A stretch of 61,102 nucleotides of DNA from an uncultured Eubacteriales bacterium (GCA_902761755.1 CACWLP010000016.1:1-61102), one strand, 5' to 3'. Shown: positions 23,139 to 31,844, numbered from the stretch's first letter. The notes: generated from the letters alone by a model not told the origin. A program made the numbers and translations.

Positions 23139-24269
23139 TCACCGTCTTTTCCGCTTGATTTCGTAAAGCTCCTCGTCCGCGGCGGCGATCATATCGTTGG
23201 GCGTCATGCCGGGATCGTACTCCGCCATGCCGATGCTGACCTGCAGATCGTACGTCGCATCCGCCCGCTTGCCTTCCCGCAGGATCTCCTGGATGCTGGT
23301 TTTCATGGCCGCCGCGTCGCCGACGGTGCCTTCCAGCACCACGATGAATTCGTCCCCGCCGTAACGGGCGATATACGGCCGCTTCCGGAAGGGGATGCAG
23401 GCTTTCTTCAGCGCGCTCACCACGTCCACCAGGGCGTTGTCGCCCTCCAGGTGGCCGTAGGTATCGTTGATCTCTTTGAAATAATCCACGTCCACCATGA
23501 AAACGAACAGCTTTTCTTCATGGGAATGCACCTTATAGTTCAGGAAGCTGATCAGATTCTGGCGGTTGTTCACCTGGGTCAGCTTATCCTTGGAGATCAG
23601 CTGATTATTGGCGCCGGCATACATGAAGAGCATTTCGACCATGATGCACACCACGATCACCGGCACGGATTCGCCCACGAAGCACAGCACCCAGGCCAGC
23701 AGCAGGCACAGGGGGAACAGGGCCGTCTGCCGCAGGGCGGTGCGATGGTTCGGATCGCTTTCTGTGCCGGCACGGAGCGCCAGCCGCACCGAGAAGGACG
23801 CCGACACCGCAAACAGGTACAGCATGAAATAATTGAAGGCGATATTGCGGTGATACACGCACTGCTCGTCAAAATAGAACATGGAGCCGGTCCAGAAATT
23901 GGCGATCAGGGGGGTCAGGCTCAGCGCCAGGGCCGCGCCCACCACGCTCATGGTGAGGCGGTAGCGCTTAAGCGACGTTTTCTGCACCGCCTCCGCATAC
24001 GCGCACCAGGCGCCCACGCCCCAGATCATGGTCAGGAAATACAGGGTTTTCAGCGCGTAGGAAAGCGGCAGCCGCAGCGCCCCCGTCAGCAGCCTGTTGA
24101 CCAGGGTGAAAAAGAAATTCGTCAGAAAGTTGCACAAAAACCAGCCGAAAACGTGCCGCAGCTTCCTTTCCGGCGTAGAAGACGTTTCCCTTTTTGCCGT
24201 CCACACGAACAGCAATCCAACCACGATGCTGCAGATCAGATAGATCTCAGCATACAGGATATGTTCCAT
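23139..24269 (-). CDS. Membrane-bound GGDEF diguanylate cyclase
   Basis: 376 residues. Six or seven membrane helices fill residues 5-215 with no separate sensor domain, and a GGDEF domain follows (about 218-376): DKLTQVNNRQNLISFL, FMVDVDYFKEINDTYGHLEGDNAL and the active-site YGGDEF. All catalytic residues look intact, so it should make c-di-GMP from two GTP. The RxxD inhibitory site five residues before GGDEF is absent, so product feedback is unlikely. It is the last gene of the pilus operon, starting 25 bases after the PilT gene (site GAGGGGG). I infer that it signals for assembly or retraction of the encoded machine. Confidence 0.9.
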   Translation of the reverse strand: MEHILYAEIYLICSIVVGLLFVWTAKRETSSTPERKLRHVFGWFLCNFLTNFFFTLVNRLLTGALRLPLSYALKTLYFLTMIWGVGAWCAYAEAVQKTSLKRYRLTMSVVGAALALSLTPLIANFWTGSMFYFDEQCVYHRNIAFNYFMLYLFAVSASFSVRLALRAGTESDPNHRTALRQTALFPLCLLLAWVLCFVGESVPVIVVCIMVEMLFMYAGANNQLISKDKLTQVNNRQNLISFLNYKVHSHEEKLFVFMVDVDYFKEINDTYGHLEGDNALVDVVSALKKACIPFRKRPYIARYGGDEFIVVLEGTVGDAAAMKTSIQEILREGKRADATYDLQVSIGMAEYDPGMTPNDMIAAADEELYEIKRKRR

Positions 24270-24294
24270 AAGACCCCCTCGTGCCGATCGCAGA

Positions 24295-25356
24295 TCAGAT
24301 GCGTTTGGACAGCGTTTCCGGGTTGGACGCGTGGATCAGGGCGATATCCCGGGTGATGCGTCCCGCCCGCACCAGGCGCTGCAGCTCCGCGTCCATGGAC
24401 ATCATGCTCTGGTCACTGCCGCCGTAAATCACGTTGTCGATCTGATGGGTGCGCCCGTCGCGAATCATATTCTGGATGGCGGCGTTCACCGTCATCACTT
24501 CAAAGACGGGCACGCGGCCGCCGTCCACCGTGGGCACCAGGCGCTGGGACACCACGGCCTTGAGCACCATGCTCAGCTGCACGCGGATCTGGCTCTGCTG
24601 CTCGGCGGGGAAAGTGTCGATGATGCGGTCCACCGTTTTGGCGGCGCCGATGGTATGCAGGGAGGAAAGAAGCAAATGCCCCGTTTCCGCGGCGGTAATG
24701 GCGGTGCGGATGGTATCCAGATCGCGCATTTCGCCCAGCATGATCACGTCCGGCGCCTGGCGCAGGGCCGCGCGCAGGGCACGGTCGAAGGTAGCGGCGT
24801 CGTTGGGCACCTCGCGCTGGCTCACCAGGGATTTCTGGTGCCGGTGCAGGTATTCGATGGGGTCTTCGATGGTGACGATATGGGCGTTGCGGGTGGCGTT
24901 GATCCGGTCCACCATACAGGCCAGGGTGGTGCTCTTGCCGCTGCCGGCAGGGCCTGTCACCAGGATCATGCCGCTGCGCTGGGCCGCCAGGGTCATCACG
25001 ATGTCCGGAATGTTCATGCTGCGGTAATCCGGCAGCTCAAAATTCACGATGCGGGCGATGGCGGCATAGGTGCCGCGCTGACGGTAAGCGTTGCAGCGGA
25101 AGCGGCTGACGTTGAGGATGGCGAAGGAAAAATCGTCGTCCCCTTCCTTATCCAGCATGGAGAAATCCCGCCGGGACAATTCGTACATCTGCCGCACCAG
25201 CCATTCCGAATCCGTGGGCATGATGCGGTTGGGCGTCAGATCCACAAAATTATTGTTGACCTTCACCGCCACCGGCGCGCCGGGAACGATGAACACGTCC
25301 GATCCGCCCATTTCCACCGCTTTTTGCAGCAGTTCCGTCAAAGTGGGTCCTTCCAT
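24295..25356 (-). CDS. pilT: PilT-family ATPase
   Basis: 353 residues. N-terminal PAS-like region (1-110), then the RecA core: Walker A GPAGSGKST (135-143), Asp box around VTIEDPIEYLH, Walker B DVIMLGEMRD, His box HLLLSSLHTIGA, and the PilT-specific AIQNMIRDGRTHQI. The last motif (AIRNLIRE in textbook PilT) identifies a retraction-type ATPase, not PilB. It hydrolyses ATP at the inner face of the membrane to move PilC and the pilin chain. The start is ATG 25356, overlapping the upstream stop as TAATG behind GAGGAAGGG. It is the only motor ATPase of the operon. Confidence 0.93.
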   Translation of the reverse strand: MEGPTLTELLQKAVEMGGSDVFIVPGAPVAVKVNNNFVDLTPNRIMPTDSEWLVRQMYELSRRDFSMLDKEGDDDFSFAILNVSRFRCNAYRQRGTYAAIARIVNFELPDYRSMNIPDIVMTLAAQRSGMILVTGPAGSGKSTTLACMVDRINATRNAHIVTIEDPIEYLHRHQKSLVSQREVPNDAATFDRALRAALRQAPDVIMLGEMRDLDTIRTAITAAETGHLLLSSLHTIGAAKTVDRIIDTFPAEQQSQIRVQLSMVLKAVVSQRLVPTVDGGRVPVFEVMTVNAAIQNMIRDGRTHQIDNVIYGGSDQSMMSMDAELQRLVRAGRITRDIALIHASNPETLSKRI

Positions 25357-25802
25357 TACCAATCCATCCCTTCCTCGGTGGCCGAAGTCAGCTTATACCG
25401 GACCCATACTGCCCGGCTGTCCGCGCCCAGGGGCTGCAATTCCACCGCGCAGTCCAGACGGCGAAGCTCGTCGCTCTCGGTCCATTCCACGATCCGGCCG
25501 TCCAGCGTCATGGCTTCCGGCAGGCGGCTTTCCACCGCCGACAGGTACGCTTCCTCATCCGAAGCGCCCTTCGCTTCCTCCGCCAGGATCTGATCCAGCG
25601 CCGCCCGGCTTTCCTCCGCCCGGGCGTTCAGGGCGTACACGGCCTCCACCACCGCGGCGCTGCGCTCGCTCAGGCGGATGTCGTTGCGGCTGTTCATCAG
25701 GCTCAGCATGCCCAGCACGCTCATGCTCAGCACCACGAAGATCAGGATCAGCGAGGACGCGCCGGGCCCCAGGCTGACGCTGCTTTTCTTTTTCTCGCTC
25801 AT
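25356..25802 (-). CDS. Pilus operon protein with one N-terminal membrane helix
   Basis: 148 residues. A short basic N-terminus (MSEKKKSSVSLGPGAS) is followed by one hydrophobic helix (SLILIFVVLSMSVLGMLSLM, about 17-36), a helical, Ala/Glu-rich stretch (about 40-85) and a small beta-strand region. This shape is that of minor pilin or TadE/PilX-like proteins, but no prepilin peptidase site is obvious, so it may be a plain inner-membrane component. The start overlaps the pseudopilin stop by four bases (ATGA) and its own stop overlaps PilT by one, so all three are translationally coupled. No named family. Confidence 0.7.
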   Translation of the reverse strand: MSEKKKSSVSLGPGASSLILIFVVLSMSVLGMLSLMNSRNDIRLSERSAAVVEAVYALNARAEESRAALDQILAEEAKGASDEEAYLSAVESRLPEAMTLDGRIVEWTESDELRRLDCAVELQPLGADSRAVWVRYKLTSATEEGMDW

Positions 25803-26218
25803 GGCTGCGCCTCCTCATACCGGGCGACGGGCAGGGCAAAAAGCTGCTCCTCGCCGGAAAACGCCAGCACTTCGGCGCTGTGCATCCTGCCGGCGGGCCG
25901 GTCCTCGGTGTTCAAATAAGCAGTCAGGCTGAATCCATCGCCGGTCAAATGCCAGCCGGAGGCGGCGTCCGCCTGAAAGCCCAGATCCTGCAGGGCGCGA
26001 ATCTCGCCGTCCGCCCCGTTCCCGTCCGACAGCGCGGCGTACAGCCGGTCCGCCGTGTTCTGGGCGGCCACCAAAGCGTCGTTGATGGCGCCGGCCTTTT
26101 TCCCCTGGTTGCTGGAGGCGGTGAACACCTGCAGAAGCACGGTGGAGGCCAGCATGAAAAAGATCACCACGATCAAAAGCTCCACCAGCAGTGCGTTGCT
26201 TCGATTGGCCTTCTTCAT
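25799..26218 (-). CDS. Type IV pilin-like protein with non-standard cleavage site
   Basis: 139 residues. The N-terminus MKKANRSNALLVELLIVV, continuing into IFFMLAS, has the class III prepilin pattern: basic leader, then a hydrophobic helix with Glu at position +5 if cut between Asn8 and Ala9. The usual residue at -1 is Gly; here it is Asn. The rest is a soluble domain with strands such as GWHLTGDGFSLTAYL. It probably forms part of the pilus or pseudopilus shaft. The gene overlaps its neighbours by four bases on each side. No prepilin peptidase gene lies in the window. Confidence 0.75.
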   Translation of the reverse strand: MKKANRSNALLVELLIVVIFFMLASTVLLQVFTASSNQGKKAGAINDALVAAQNTADRLYAALSDGNGADGEIRALQDLGFQADAASGWHLTGDGFSLTAYLNTEDRPAGRMHSAEVLAFSGEEQLFALPVARYEEAQP

Positions 26219-26712
26219 TCCTTCACCCCTCCGTCCGCCGCACAGCGCAGGGCGATCTGCACGTCCGTTTCCGAATCCGCCGATTTGAGATGAATGGTCA
26301 TCAGCCCGTCGCTGATCCCGGCGTTCAATTCTTCCAAAGGACAGATGGGCTCGCCCTCGTCCGGGTCAAATTCGTTTGCCCGTTCGGTGAACAGTTCCCG
26401 CAGCGTGCCCCCGTAGGCGTACAGCCGCGTCACGTATTCATCCCCGTCGTACACTTCGATCATGGTCACAGTGGGGATCCCGTTCAGGTTCTCCGTCAGG
26501 ATCTCGTCCTTTTCATCGTCCGCCCGGACCATGCTGCGGACGTAGGCAGCGGCCACGCGGCTTTCGTTATGCTGCTGCGTGCGGTCGGAGGTGGACTTGT
26601 AGGTGCGCGCCCCCAGCAGCACCATCACGGTGGAGAACACCGCGAAAACACCCATCAGCAGGAACACGAACACGCCCGAAATGGCATGCTGGGATGGCTG
26701 ATGCTTGCTCAA
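26215..26712 (-). CDS. DUF4860 family protein
   Basis: 165 residues. A basic N-terminus and one hydrophobic helix (ISGVFVFLLMGVFAVFSTVMVLL, about 11-33) precede a soluble domain with the family signature HNESRVAAAYVRSMVRADD and ICPLEELNAGISDGLM. DUF4860 proteins are found in clostridial pilus/secretion clusters with the genes seen here; their role is not established. The helix looks pilin-like and the protein may be a minor pilin. It is coupled to the pilin-like gene by a four-base overlap and sits four bases below the gene at 26717. Confidence 0.8.
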   Translation of the reverse strand: MSKHQPSQHAISGVFVFLLMGVFAVFSTVMVLLGARTYKSTSDRTQQHNESRVAAAYVRSMVRADDEKDEILTENLNGIPTVTMIEVYDGDEYVTRLYAYGGTLRELFTERANEFDPDEGEPICPLEELNAGISDGLMTIHLKSADSETDVQIALRCAADGGVKE

Positions 26713-26716
26713 GGCG

Positions 26717-27100
26717 TCACGGCCTCCTCTCTGTAACGAAGATATCGGGAAGCAGGTTTGAAGCGAAGGCGTCGTAGGTGATCAGGTAGCGGCTCCGGTC
26801 GTAAGCCAGATGGTAGTTTTCCCGCAGGTAGCGGATGGCGGGATCCTCCTTTTCCATCCGGAAAACCGACTGCAGGTACGCATACAGCCAGAAGGGGGAG
26901 TCCGGCTCGTACCGCTCCTCCTCGCTGACCGGATAAGCCCCCTCCACGGCGTAGCACGTCAGCGCTGCGGATTTCACCGCGTCGTGGACGATTTCGCTTT
27001 CCGCCCGGGTCTGCTTGGTATCGATCCGGTTCACCAGCGCCACTGCCAGCACCAGCACCGCCAGGATCGTCAGCAGCTTCAAGACATCCTTTCGGCTCAT
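26717..27100 (-). CDS. Pilus operon membrane-anchored protein, unknown
   Basis: 127 residues. One N-terminal helix (LLTILAVLVLAVALVNRI, about 9-26) anchors a soluble domain with AVKSAALTCYAVEGAYP and AYDRSRYLITYDAFASNLLPDI. The phrase CYAVEGAYP resembles the segment of pilins (ALYAYYADNGAYP-like) where a helix meets the globular head, so a minor pilin is plausible. The leader lacks the Gly/Glu cleavage pattern. The ribosome binding site is GGAAAGG upstream of ATG 27100. It lies between PilC and DUF4860. Confidence 0.65.
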   Translation of the reverse strand: MSRKDVLKLLTILAVLVLAVALVNRIDTKQTRAESEIVHDAVKSAALTCYAVEGAYPVSEEERYEPDSPFWLYAYLQSVFRMEKEDPAIRYLRENYHLAYDRSRYLITYDAFASNLLPDIFVTERRP

Positions 27101-27121
27101 ATCGGTTTCCTTTCCCGGCCC

Positions 27122-28171
27122 TTACAGGCTGGACAGAATGCCCGCCATCGGCAGCATGACCGCCAGCAGCACCGCCCCGATGACCACGGACAGGAGGGCC
27201 ACCAGCGTCGGCTCGATGATCGCCACCAGGCGGGTGATATCGTCCTCCACCTCTTCCTCGTACAGCGACGCCAGCTTGCCCAGCACCTGGTCTTCCCGGC
27301 CGGTGGCGCTGCCCATGGTGATCATGCGGTTATGCAGTTCGTCGAACAGGCCGGTTTCCGTGACGGCCTCGGCAAAGGTGCTGCCGCCCTCCAGGCTTTC
27401 CCGGATGCTCTGCACCTTCCGGGCCGCCTCCTGATCGTTGAGCACCTTGCTGGTCATTTCCAGGGCTTCTCCCGTGGGGAAGCCGCCGGAGAGCATCATG
27501 GACAGCACGCTGGCCACCCGGGAGGCGGACAGGCGGCGGTTCAGCCGCTGCAGGGAAGGCACCGCCTTCTGCAGCGCGCCCATCACCTTGTCCCGGTGCT
27601 TGGTGCGCAGCAGGATCACGATGGTCAGCACCCCGATCACCAGCAGCGCCACCACCGCCAGCACGATCCAGCCCACGGCCACGCCCAGGCGCATCATGGT
27701 GCTGCCCGATTCCGTCACGCCCACGCCCATGCTGTTGAGCACCCGGCGGAACACCGGCAATACCTTCCACAGCAGGATCAGCACGATGACCACCAGCATA
27801 ACCCCCAGCACCAGCGGGTACGTCACGGCGCTGACCACGGAGGAACGGATGCGGTCCTCCCTGGCGTAATATTCTTCCAGACCGCGCATGACCTTGTCCA
27901 GCTGGCCGCTGCGCTCGCCGATGCCAACCATTTCCACCAGGTAATCCGGCCACCGGTCGTCTTCCTTCAGCGCGTTATAAAGGGACCCCGTTTCGGTAAC
28001 GCCCTTGCTGGCGGAGGCATAAATATCGGCGTTGGCGCTGCCCTTGTCGGCCCCGGCCAGGGTTTCCATGCCGTCGTACAGGGGAAGGCCCGCTTCCAGA
28101 ATCAGAGCCACCTGGCCGCAGAAGTTGCTCAGCTCGGCCGAAGACAGGCCGTTTACATTTTTCCTGCTCAT
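27122..28171 (-). CDS. pilC: PilC/GspF-type inner-membrane platform protein
   Basis: 349 residues. Two T2SSF domains (about 10-135 and 215-340), each starting with a helical bundle, GQVALILEAGLPLYDGMETLA and SVLSMMLSGGFPTGEALEMT, and followed by membrane helices; the last is LVALLSVVIGAVLLAVMLPM. It is the membrane rotor on which the ATPase acts. Three in-frame ATGs lie close together; the third (28169-28171) is chosen because GGAGG is eight bases ahead of it. It starts 22 bases below the transglutaminase gene and 21 bases above the gene at 26717. Confidence 0.92.
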   Translation of the reverse strand: MSRKNVNGLSSAELSNFCGQVALILEAGLPLYDGMETLAGADKGSANADIYASASKGVTETGSLYNALKEDDRWPDYLVEMVGIGERSGQLDKVMRGLEEYYAREDRIRSSVVSAVTYPLVLGVMLVVIVLILLWKVLPVFRRVLNSMGVGVTESGSTMMRLGVAVGWIVLAVVALLVIGVLTIVILLRTKHRDKVMGALQKAVPSLQRLNRRLSASRVASVLSMMLSGGFPTGEALEMTSKVLNDQEAARKVQSIRESLEGGSTFAEAVTETGLFDELHNRMITMGSATGREDQVLGKLASLYEEEVEDDITRLVAIIEPTLVALLSVVIGAVLLAVMLPMAGILSSL

Positions 28172-28192
28172 TTTCATTTCCTCCATCCCTCC

Positions 28193-29017
28193 TCAATACC
28201 AGCGTTCCACGGTATAATTTTTCGGCTTGGATATAGCGTTCAGCGCCGCCGTAGGATCAAAGAACACTTCCTCGCCGTCGATGATGGTGACGGTCCAGGC
28301 GTGGTAGTTCTTGTCGGCGTAGCCGATCATCAGCTTGCAGGGGATCCCCTGGGTGCGCAGCATGCACGCCATGATGGCGGACAAGTCCTGGCAGACGCCC
28401 ATGTGCTTGTCGTAGCTGCCGTCGATGTCCGGCAGGACGCCGGGCTTGATGGTGGCGGCCTTCACGAAATCGTAGACGAACTGGGTCTTCATGAAGCTGC
28501 ACACGGCGTCGAAGGCTTCCTTGTCCGTTTTGCCTTTGCACAGCTCCTCCGCCTTGAGGAAGGCCTTGGAATCCACGGTATAGAACACGTACTGATTGGG
28601 ATAGAGGAAGGCCCCGTCCTCCCGCGTCAGCTTCACCGTTACCGTGATCTTGCCTGCCGCGGCGTACTTTTTCCCCGAAACGTTTTCCCACAGGGTGATC
28701 TCATAGCTGCCGCTGCCCATCTGGAAGGGGAACACCTCGGTGTCGCCGGTGTTCTTCAGATCGTAGGTCAGCGTTTCTCCCTTGAAGGAAACGCGGAGCT
28801 TCAGGGCTTTCTTTGTTTTGTTCTGCACGGACGCGACGAAATACCCCTCCGACGCGTTGCTCATATCCACCTTCAGCTTTTCGCTCTTCTTGATCTCTTT
28901 CCCCGGGCTCTCGGGCCATTTGGCGTTTCCTTCCGCCGCCGCGCCCCCGCCTGCGAAGATCGCCAGGCATATCAGGGCCGCTCCGGCGAGGAACAAAATC
29001 AGTTTTCTGTGTCTCAT
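28193..29017 (-). CDS. Exported transglutaminase-like protein
   Basis: 274 residues. Signal peptide or N-terminal anchor (MRHRKLILFLAGAALICLAIF, cut near AAA-EG), a beta-sandwich region (about 40-140, GKEIKKSEKLKVDM, VTVKLTRE) and a transglutaminase core with Cys in GVCQDLSAIM, His in YHAWTV and Asp in FFDPTAA. Such domains act as cysteine proteases or cross-linkers at the cell surface. In the pilus operon it may process or link the exported pilin-like proteins, which is inference. ATG 29017 follows AAGGAGG; an extension to 29113 lacks a site. Confidence 0.88.
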   Translation of the reverse strand: MRHRKLILFLAGAALICLAIFAGGGAAAEGNAKWPESPGKEIKKSEKLKVDMSNASEGYFVASVQNKTKKALKLRVSFKGETLTYDLKNTGDTEVFPFQMGSGSYEITLWENVSGKKYAAAGKITVTVKLTREDGAFLYPNQYVFYTVDSKAFLKAEELCKGKTDKEAFDAVCSFMKTQFVYDFVKAATIKPGVLPDIDGSYDKHMGVCQDLSAIMACMLRTQGIPCKLMIGYADKNYHAWTVTIIDGEEVFFDPTAALNAISKPKNYTVERWY

Positions 29018-29117
29018 AACGCCCCTGCCTCCTTTCCGTCGGCCGCCTGCGCGGCCGGGATCGTTCCGTGGGATCGTATGCGGACCGGCGGAAAAAAACG
29101 CTTCCGCCGCCACGTTT

Positions 29118-30281
29118 TCAGGCCATTACATTGCCCAGGGGGTTGACACGGTACTGCAGCGTCACGCCGCCCCTGGGATACTCCTTGCCGAACAGCTTTT
29201 CGATCCGGCCCATCACCATGCTGCCCGTGGAATAATTCACCGTGGGCAGCAGCATGGCCACCAGGTCCGCGTCCAGCCGGGTGACGATATCGCCCTTGCG
29301 CAGATTGTTGCGCAGGATCTCCATCAGCGCGGCCATGGCGCTTTCCCGGCTGACGGAGGTCAGCCCCCCGTTTTCGCCCGTCACCATCATCACGCCCAGG
29401 AACATGGTGGACCCCAGGCGCTCCAGATTGCGCATCTGGATGTTGTAGATTTCCTTGAATACCGGATAATCGCAGAAGAACGGCCCCTGGCGTTCCCGAT
29501 CCTTTTCCTGCAGCTCCCGGGCGATGAGATCCAGGTTCAGCCGCAGCTGCCGCCCGGTTTCCGTGCTCCTGGAGAGGCTTTCCTCGTTCTCGTCAGCGTC
29601 CTGCCTGTCGTCCCTGCGGTCGCTCCGCCGGCGCTCGCCGCGCTCCAGCCATTCGGCGGCGTCCGCCATTTCGGCGCGCAGCTGCCGGTCCGTGCTGTCG
29701 ATTTCCAGGGCCCGGCGGCACACCCGGCAGATCTCGCCCCAGGCCTTCTCCGCCCGCATCATTTCCACCAGGGCGCAGGCGGCGTCCAGATATTCCTTGT
29801 GCAGGTAATTCACCATGGTGCTGCCGTTGCTGATGTCCCCGGAATTGTACAGATCATCGGTGTATTCCACCATGATCCTTTCCAGCAGCTCCCGCTTCTC
29901 CGCTTCCGGCGGCCGCTGGCGCAGCCGATCCATGCAGTCCATCAGGTCCAGCACGTCCACCTGCACCCAGGGCAGCGTCTGCCAGTAATAGCCGCTGGCG
30001 CCGTTGGCCACGCAGTCGCCCAGCCCCACGCAGATCCCGTGAAGCAGCGACCGCAGGCGGCTGATCATGGTTTTCAGCGCGTTTTCGGGGTTCCGGCCCG
30101 TCCGGTCCTTCCAGAGCTCGCGAATCAATCGCGCCCCCGACACCGGCTGGCCGCGCTGCATGATCAGATATTCCATCAGGCTTGCCCCGATCCGGCTTTT
30201 GGCGGTGAGCCGAACGGGCGCGCTGTCGTCTACCCGGACGGTAATATCCCCCAGCAGGCAGACGGCCACTTGATGCTGCAT
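29118..30281 (-). CDS. SARP/BTAD regulator with a degenerate GGDEF-like C-terminus
   Basis: 387 residues. A winged-helix OmpR-like domain (about 5-95: VAVCLLGDITVRVDDSAP, ISRLRSLLHG) joins a BTAD tetratricopeptide-like helical domain (about 105-205: LPWVQVDVLDLMDCMDRL, AEKAWGEICRVCRRALEID). After a charged linker (about 210-245) the C-terminal ~140 residues look like a GGDEF fold with a broken active site: LRKGDIVTRLDADLVAMLLP stands where GD-x-x-R-x-GGDEF-x-x-LLP is usual. I infer binding of GTP or c-di-GMP, or a structural role. ATG 30281 is chosen from the spacing to AAGAAGGA. It is the first gene of the pilus operon and probably its activator. Confidence 0.8.
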   Translation of the reverse strand: MQHQVAVCLLGDITVRVDDSAPVRLTAKSRIGASLMEYLIMQRGQPVSGARLIRELWKDRTGRNPENALKTMISRLRSLLHGICVGLGDCVANGASGYYWQTLPWVQVDVLDLMDCMDRLRQRPPEAEKRELLERIMVEYTDDLYNSGDISNGSTMVNYLHKEYLDAACALVEMMRAEKAWGEICRVCRRALEIDSTDRQLRAEMADAAEWLERGERRRSDRRDDRQDADENEESLSRSTETGRQLRLNLDLIARELQEKDRERQGPFFCDYPVFKEIYNIQMRNLERLGSTMFLGVMMVTGENGGLTSVSRESAMAALMEILRNNLRKGDIVTRLDADLVAMLLPTVNYSTGSMVMGRIEKLFGKEYPRGGVTLQYRVNPLGNVMA

Positions 30282-30369
30282 ACGCATTCCTTCTTTCCGG
30301 CACGGCGCCCGGCATGCGCAGGCGTTTCCGCTTGGATCCCGGATCGCCCGGCCAGATTTCCTTAACTTG

Positions 30370-30398
30370 ATTATATAAAAATCATCATATTTTGTCAA
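30370..30398 (-). promoter_or_regulatory. Strong promoter of the pilus operon
   Basis: On the minus strand a perfect TTGACA (30398-30393), 17-base spacer and perfect TATAAT (30375-30370), about 90 bp above the regulator's start codon. The -35 box overlaps the stop codon of the MATE gene. Confidence 0.88.
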
Positions 30399-31822
30399 TC
30401 ATTTCCGGCACTTTCGGGGCTGCGGGACGCGGCTTTTCCCGGCGTCCAGCCCCGCATAGCCGCCCGGCCTTCCGGCGTCACCGGGCGGATCCATACGCCG
30501 CGGAACAAATGCCGCTGCATCAGCGCGTAGCGGATGGGCTCGTCCAGGTAGCAGCAGGCGAACACCGCCAGGGTGGGCCACTTCCACACCATGCCCCCCA
30601 GCCATACCGCCGGGATCAGCAAGGCCCACATGAACACGATTTCCAGCACCGTTCCGAAGGTGGCGTCCCCCGCGGCGCGGAAAGTGTCGTTCTGGGTCCA
30701 GTTGCCCATGCGCAGCAGGGCGGCGGCGCCGTAAATGCACACCAGGCCGAAGGCGATGCGGAAGCTCTCCCCTTCCATGCCCATCAGCGTCAGGATGGGC
30801 CGGTGCAGAACGATGAGCAGCGTGCACACCAGGGCGATGAAGCCCTGGCACAGGTACACCAGCCGCCAGGCCCGGGCATACGCCGTATCCGGCCGCCCGG
30901 CCCCCACCTGCGTGCCCACCAGCACCGAGGCTGCGTTGGAAAAGCCCGCGAAAAAGCCGATCACCAGCCCTTCCAGCGTGCGGAACACCGCCAGGGCGGC
31001 AATGGCTTCCTCGGGCTGCCGGCCCAGCACCACGTTGATCACCATGTTGCCCACGCCGATGAGCACCTCGTTGAGAATGATGGGGAAGCACTTTTTCAGG
31101 TACGCCCCCACGAAGACGCGGCTCCACCGGAAATGCCGCCGCACCGCCAGCAGGTATTGATGCCCGCTTTTCCGCGCCAGCACCATCACCACCGCCGCGC
31201 CGATCCCCTGGGCGATCACCGTGGCCAGCGCCGCGCCCCGGACCTTCATGGCGGGGGCCCCCAGGTGCCCGAAGATCAGCACCCAGTTGAGGAATACGTT
31301 GGCGGCCACCGCCGCAATGGACCCGTACAGCGGGATGCGCACCCGGTCCGTGCAGCGCAAAAGCGCCGACATGGCCATGGAAAGTACCGTCAGCGGATAT
31401 CCCCAGCCCACGATCCGCAGGTATTCCACCCCGATATCCTGGATCGCTTTCTTATCGGTGTACAGCTGCATCACTTTTTCGGGAAACGCCGTAGCCATCA
31501 GGCAGAACAGAAGCGCCACCGTCATCATGCACGTCAGCGTCACGCCGTAGGAACGGTTGATGCCCTCGTCGTCCTTCGCGCCCCAGTACTGGGAAAAGAA
31601 CAGCATGCCGCCGCCCACGAACCCCCAGTACCCGCTGAACATGAGAGAGGAAAACTGGGCGCACAGCCCCACCGCCCCCACCTCGGTTTTCCCCAGGGAG
31701 GCGATCATCATGGTGTCCACCATGGAGCCTGTGGTGGTCAAAAGATTCTGCAGCGCCACCGGCACCGCGATCACGGCCACTTTTGTCAGGAAATCCTTCC
31801 ACGGAAACGCCTGCTTCTGCAC
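30395..31822 (-). CDS. MATE family efflux transporter
   Basis: 475 residues with 12 predicted helices in two repeats; the opening ALQNLLTTTGSMVDTMMIASLG is typical of the MATE superfamily, which exports drugs or metabolites in exchange for Na+ or H+. The second half has a matching repeat (LNEVLIGVGNMVINVVLGR). The start is taken as GTG 31820-31822, since AAGGAGGG lies five bases above it and there is no ATG between. The gene follows the GH43 gene on the same strand after 22 bases, so the two may share a transcript. The substrate is unknown. Confidence 0.9.
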   Translation of the reverse strand: MQKQAFPWKDFLTKVAVIAVPVALQNLLTTTGSMVDTMMIASLGKTEVGAVGLCAQFSSLMFSGYWGFVGGGMLFFSQYWGAKDDEGINRSYGVTLTCMMTVALLFCLMATAFPEKVMQLYTDKKAIQDIGVEYLRIVGWGYPLTVLSMAMSALLRCTDRVRIPLYGSIAAVAANVFLNWVLIFGHLGAPAMKVRGAALATVIAQGIGAAVVMVLARKSGHQYLLAVRRHFRWSRVFVGAYLKKCFPIILNEVLIGVGNMVINVVLGRQPEEAIAALAVFRTLEGLVIGFFAGFSNAASVLVGTQVGAGRPDTAYARAWRLVYLCQGFIALVCTLLIVLHRPILTLMGMEGESFRIAFGLVCIYGAAALLRMGNWTQNDTFRAAGDATFGTVLEIVFMWALLIPAVWLGGMVWKWPTLAVFACCYLDEPIRYALMQRHLFRGVWIRPVTPEGRAAMRGWTPGKAASRSPESAGND

Positions 31823-31844
31823 GCGCCCTCCTTCCCCGCCTCCC

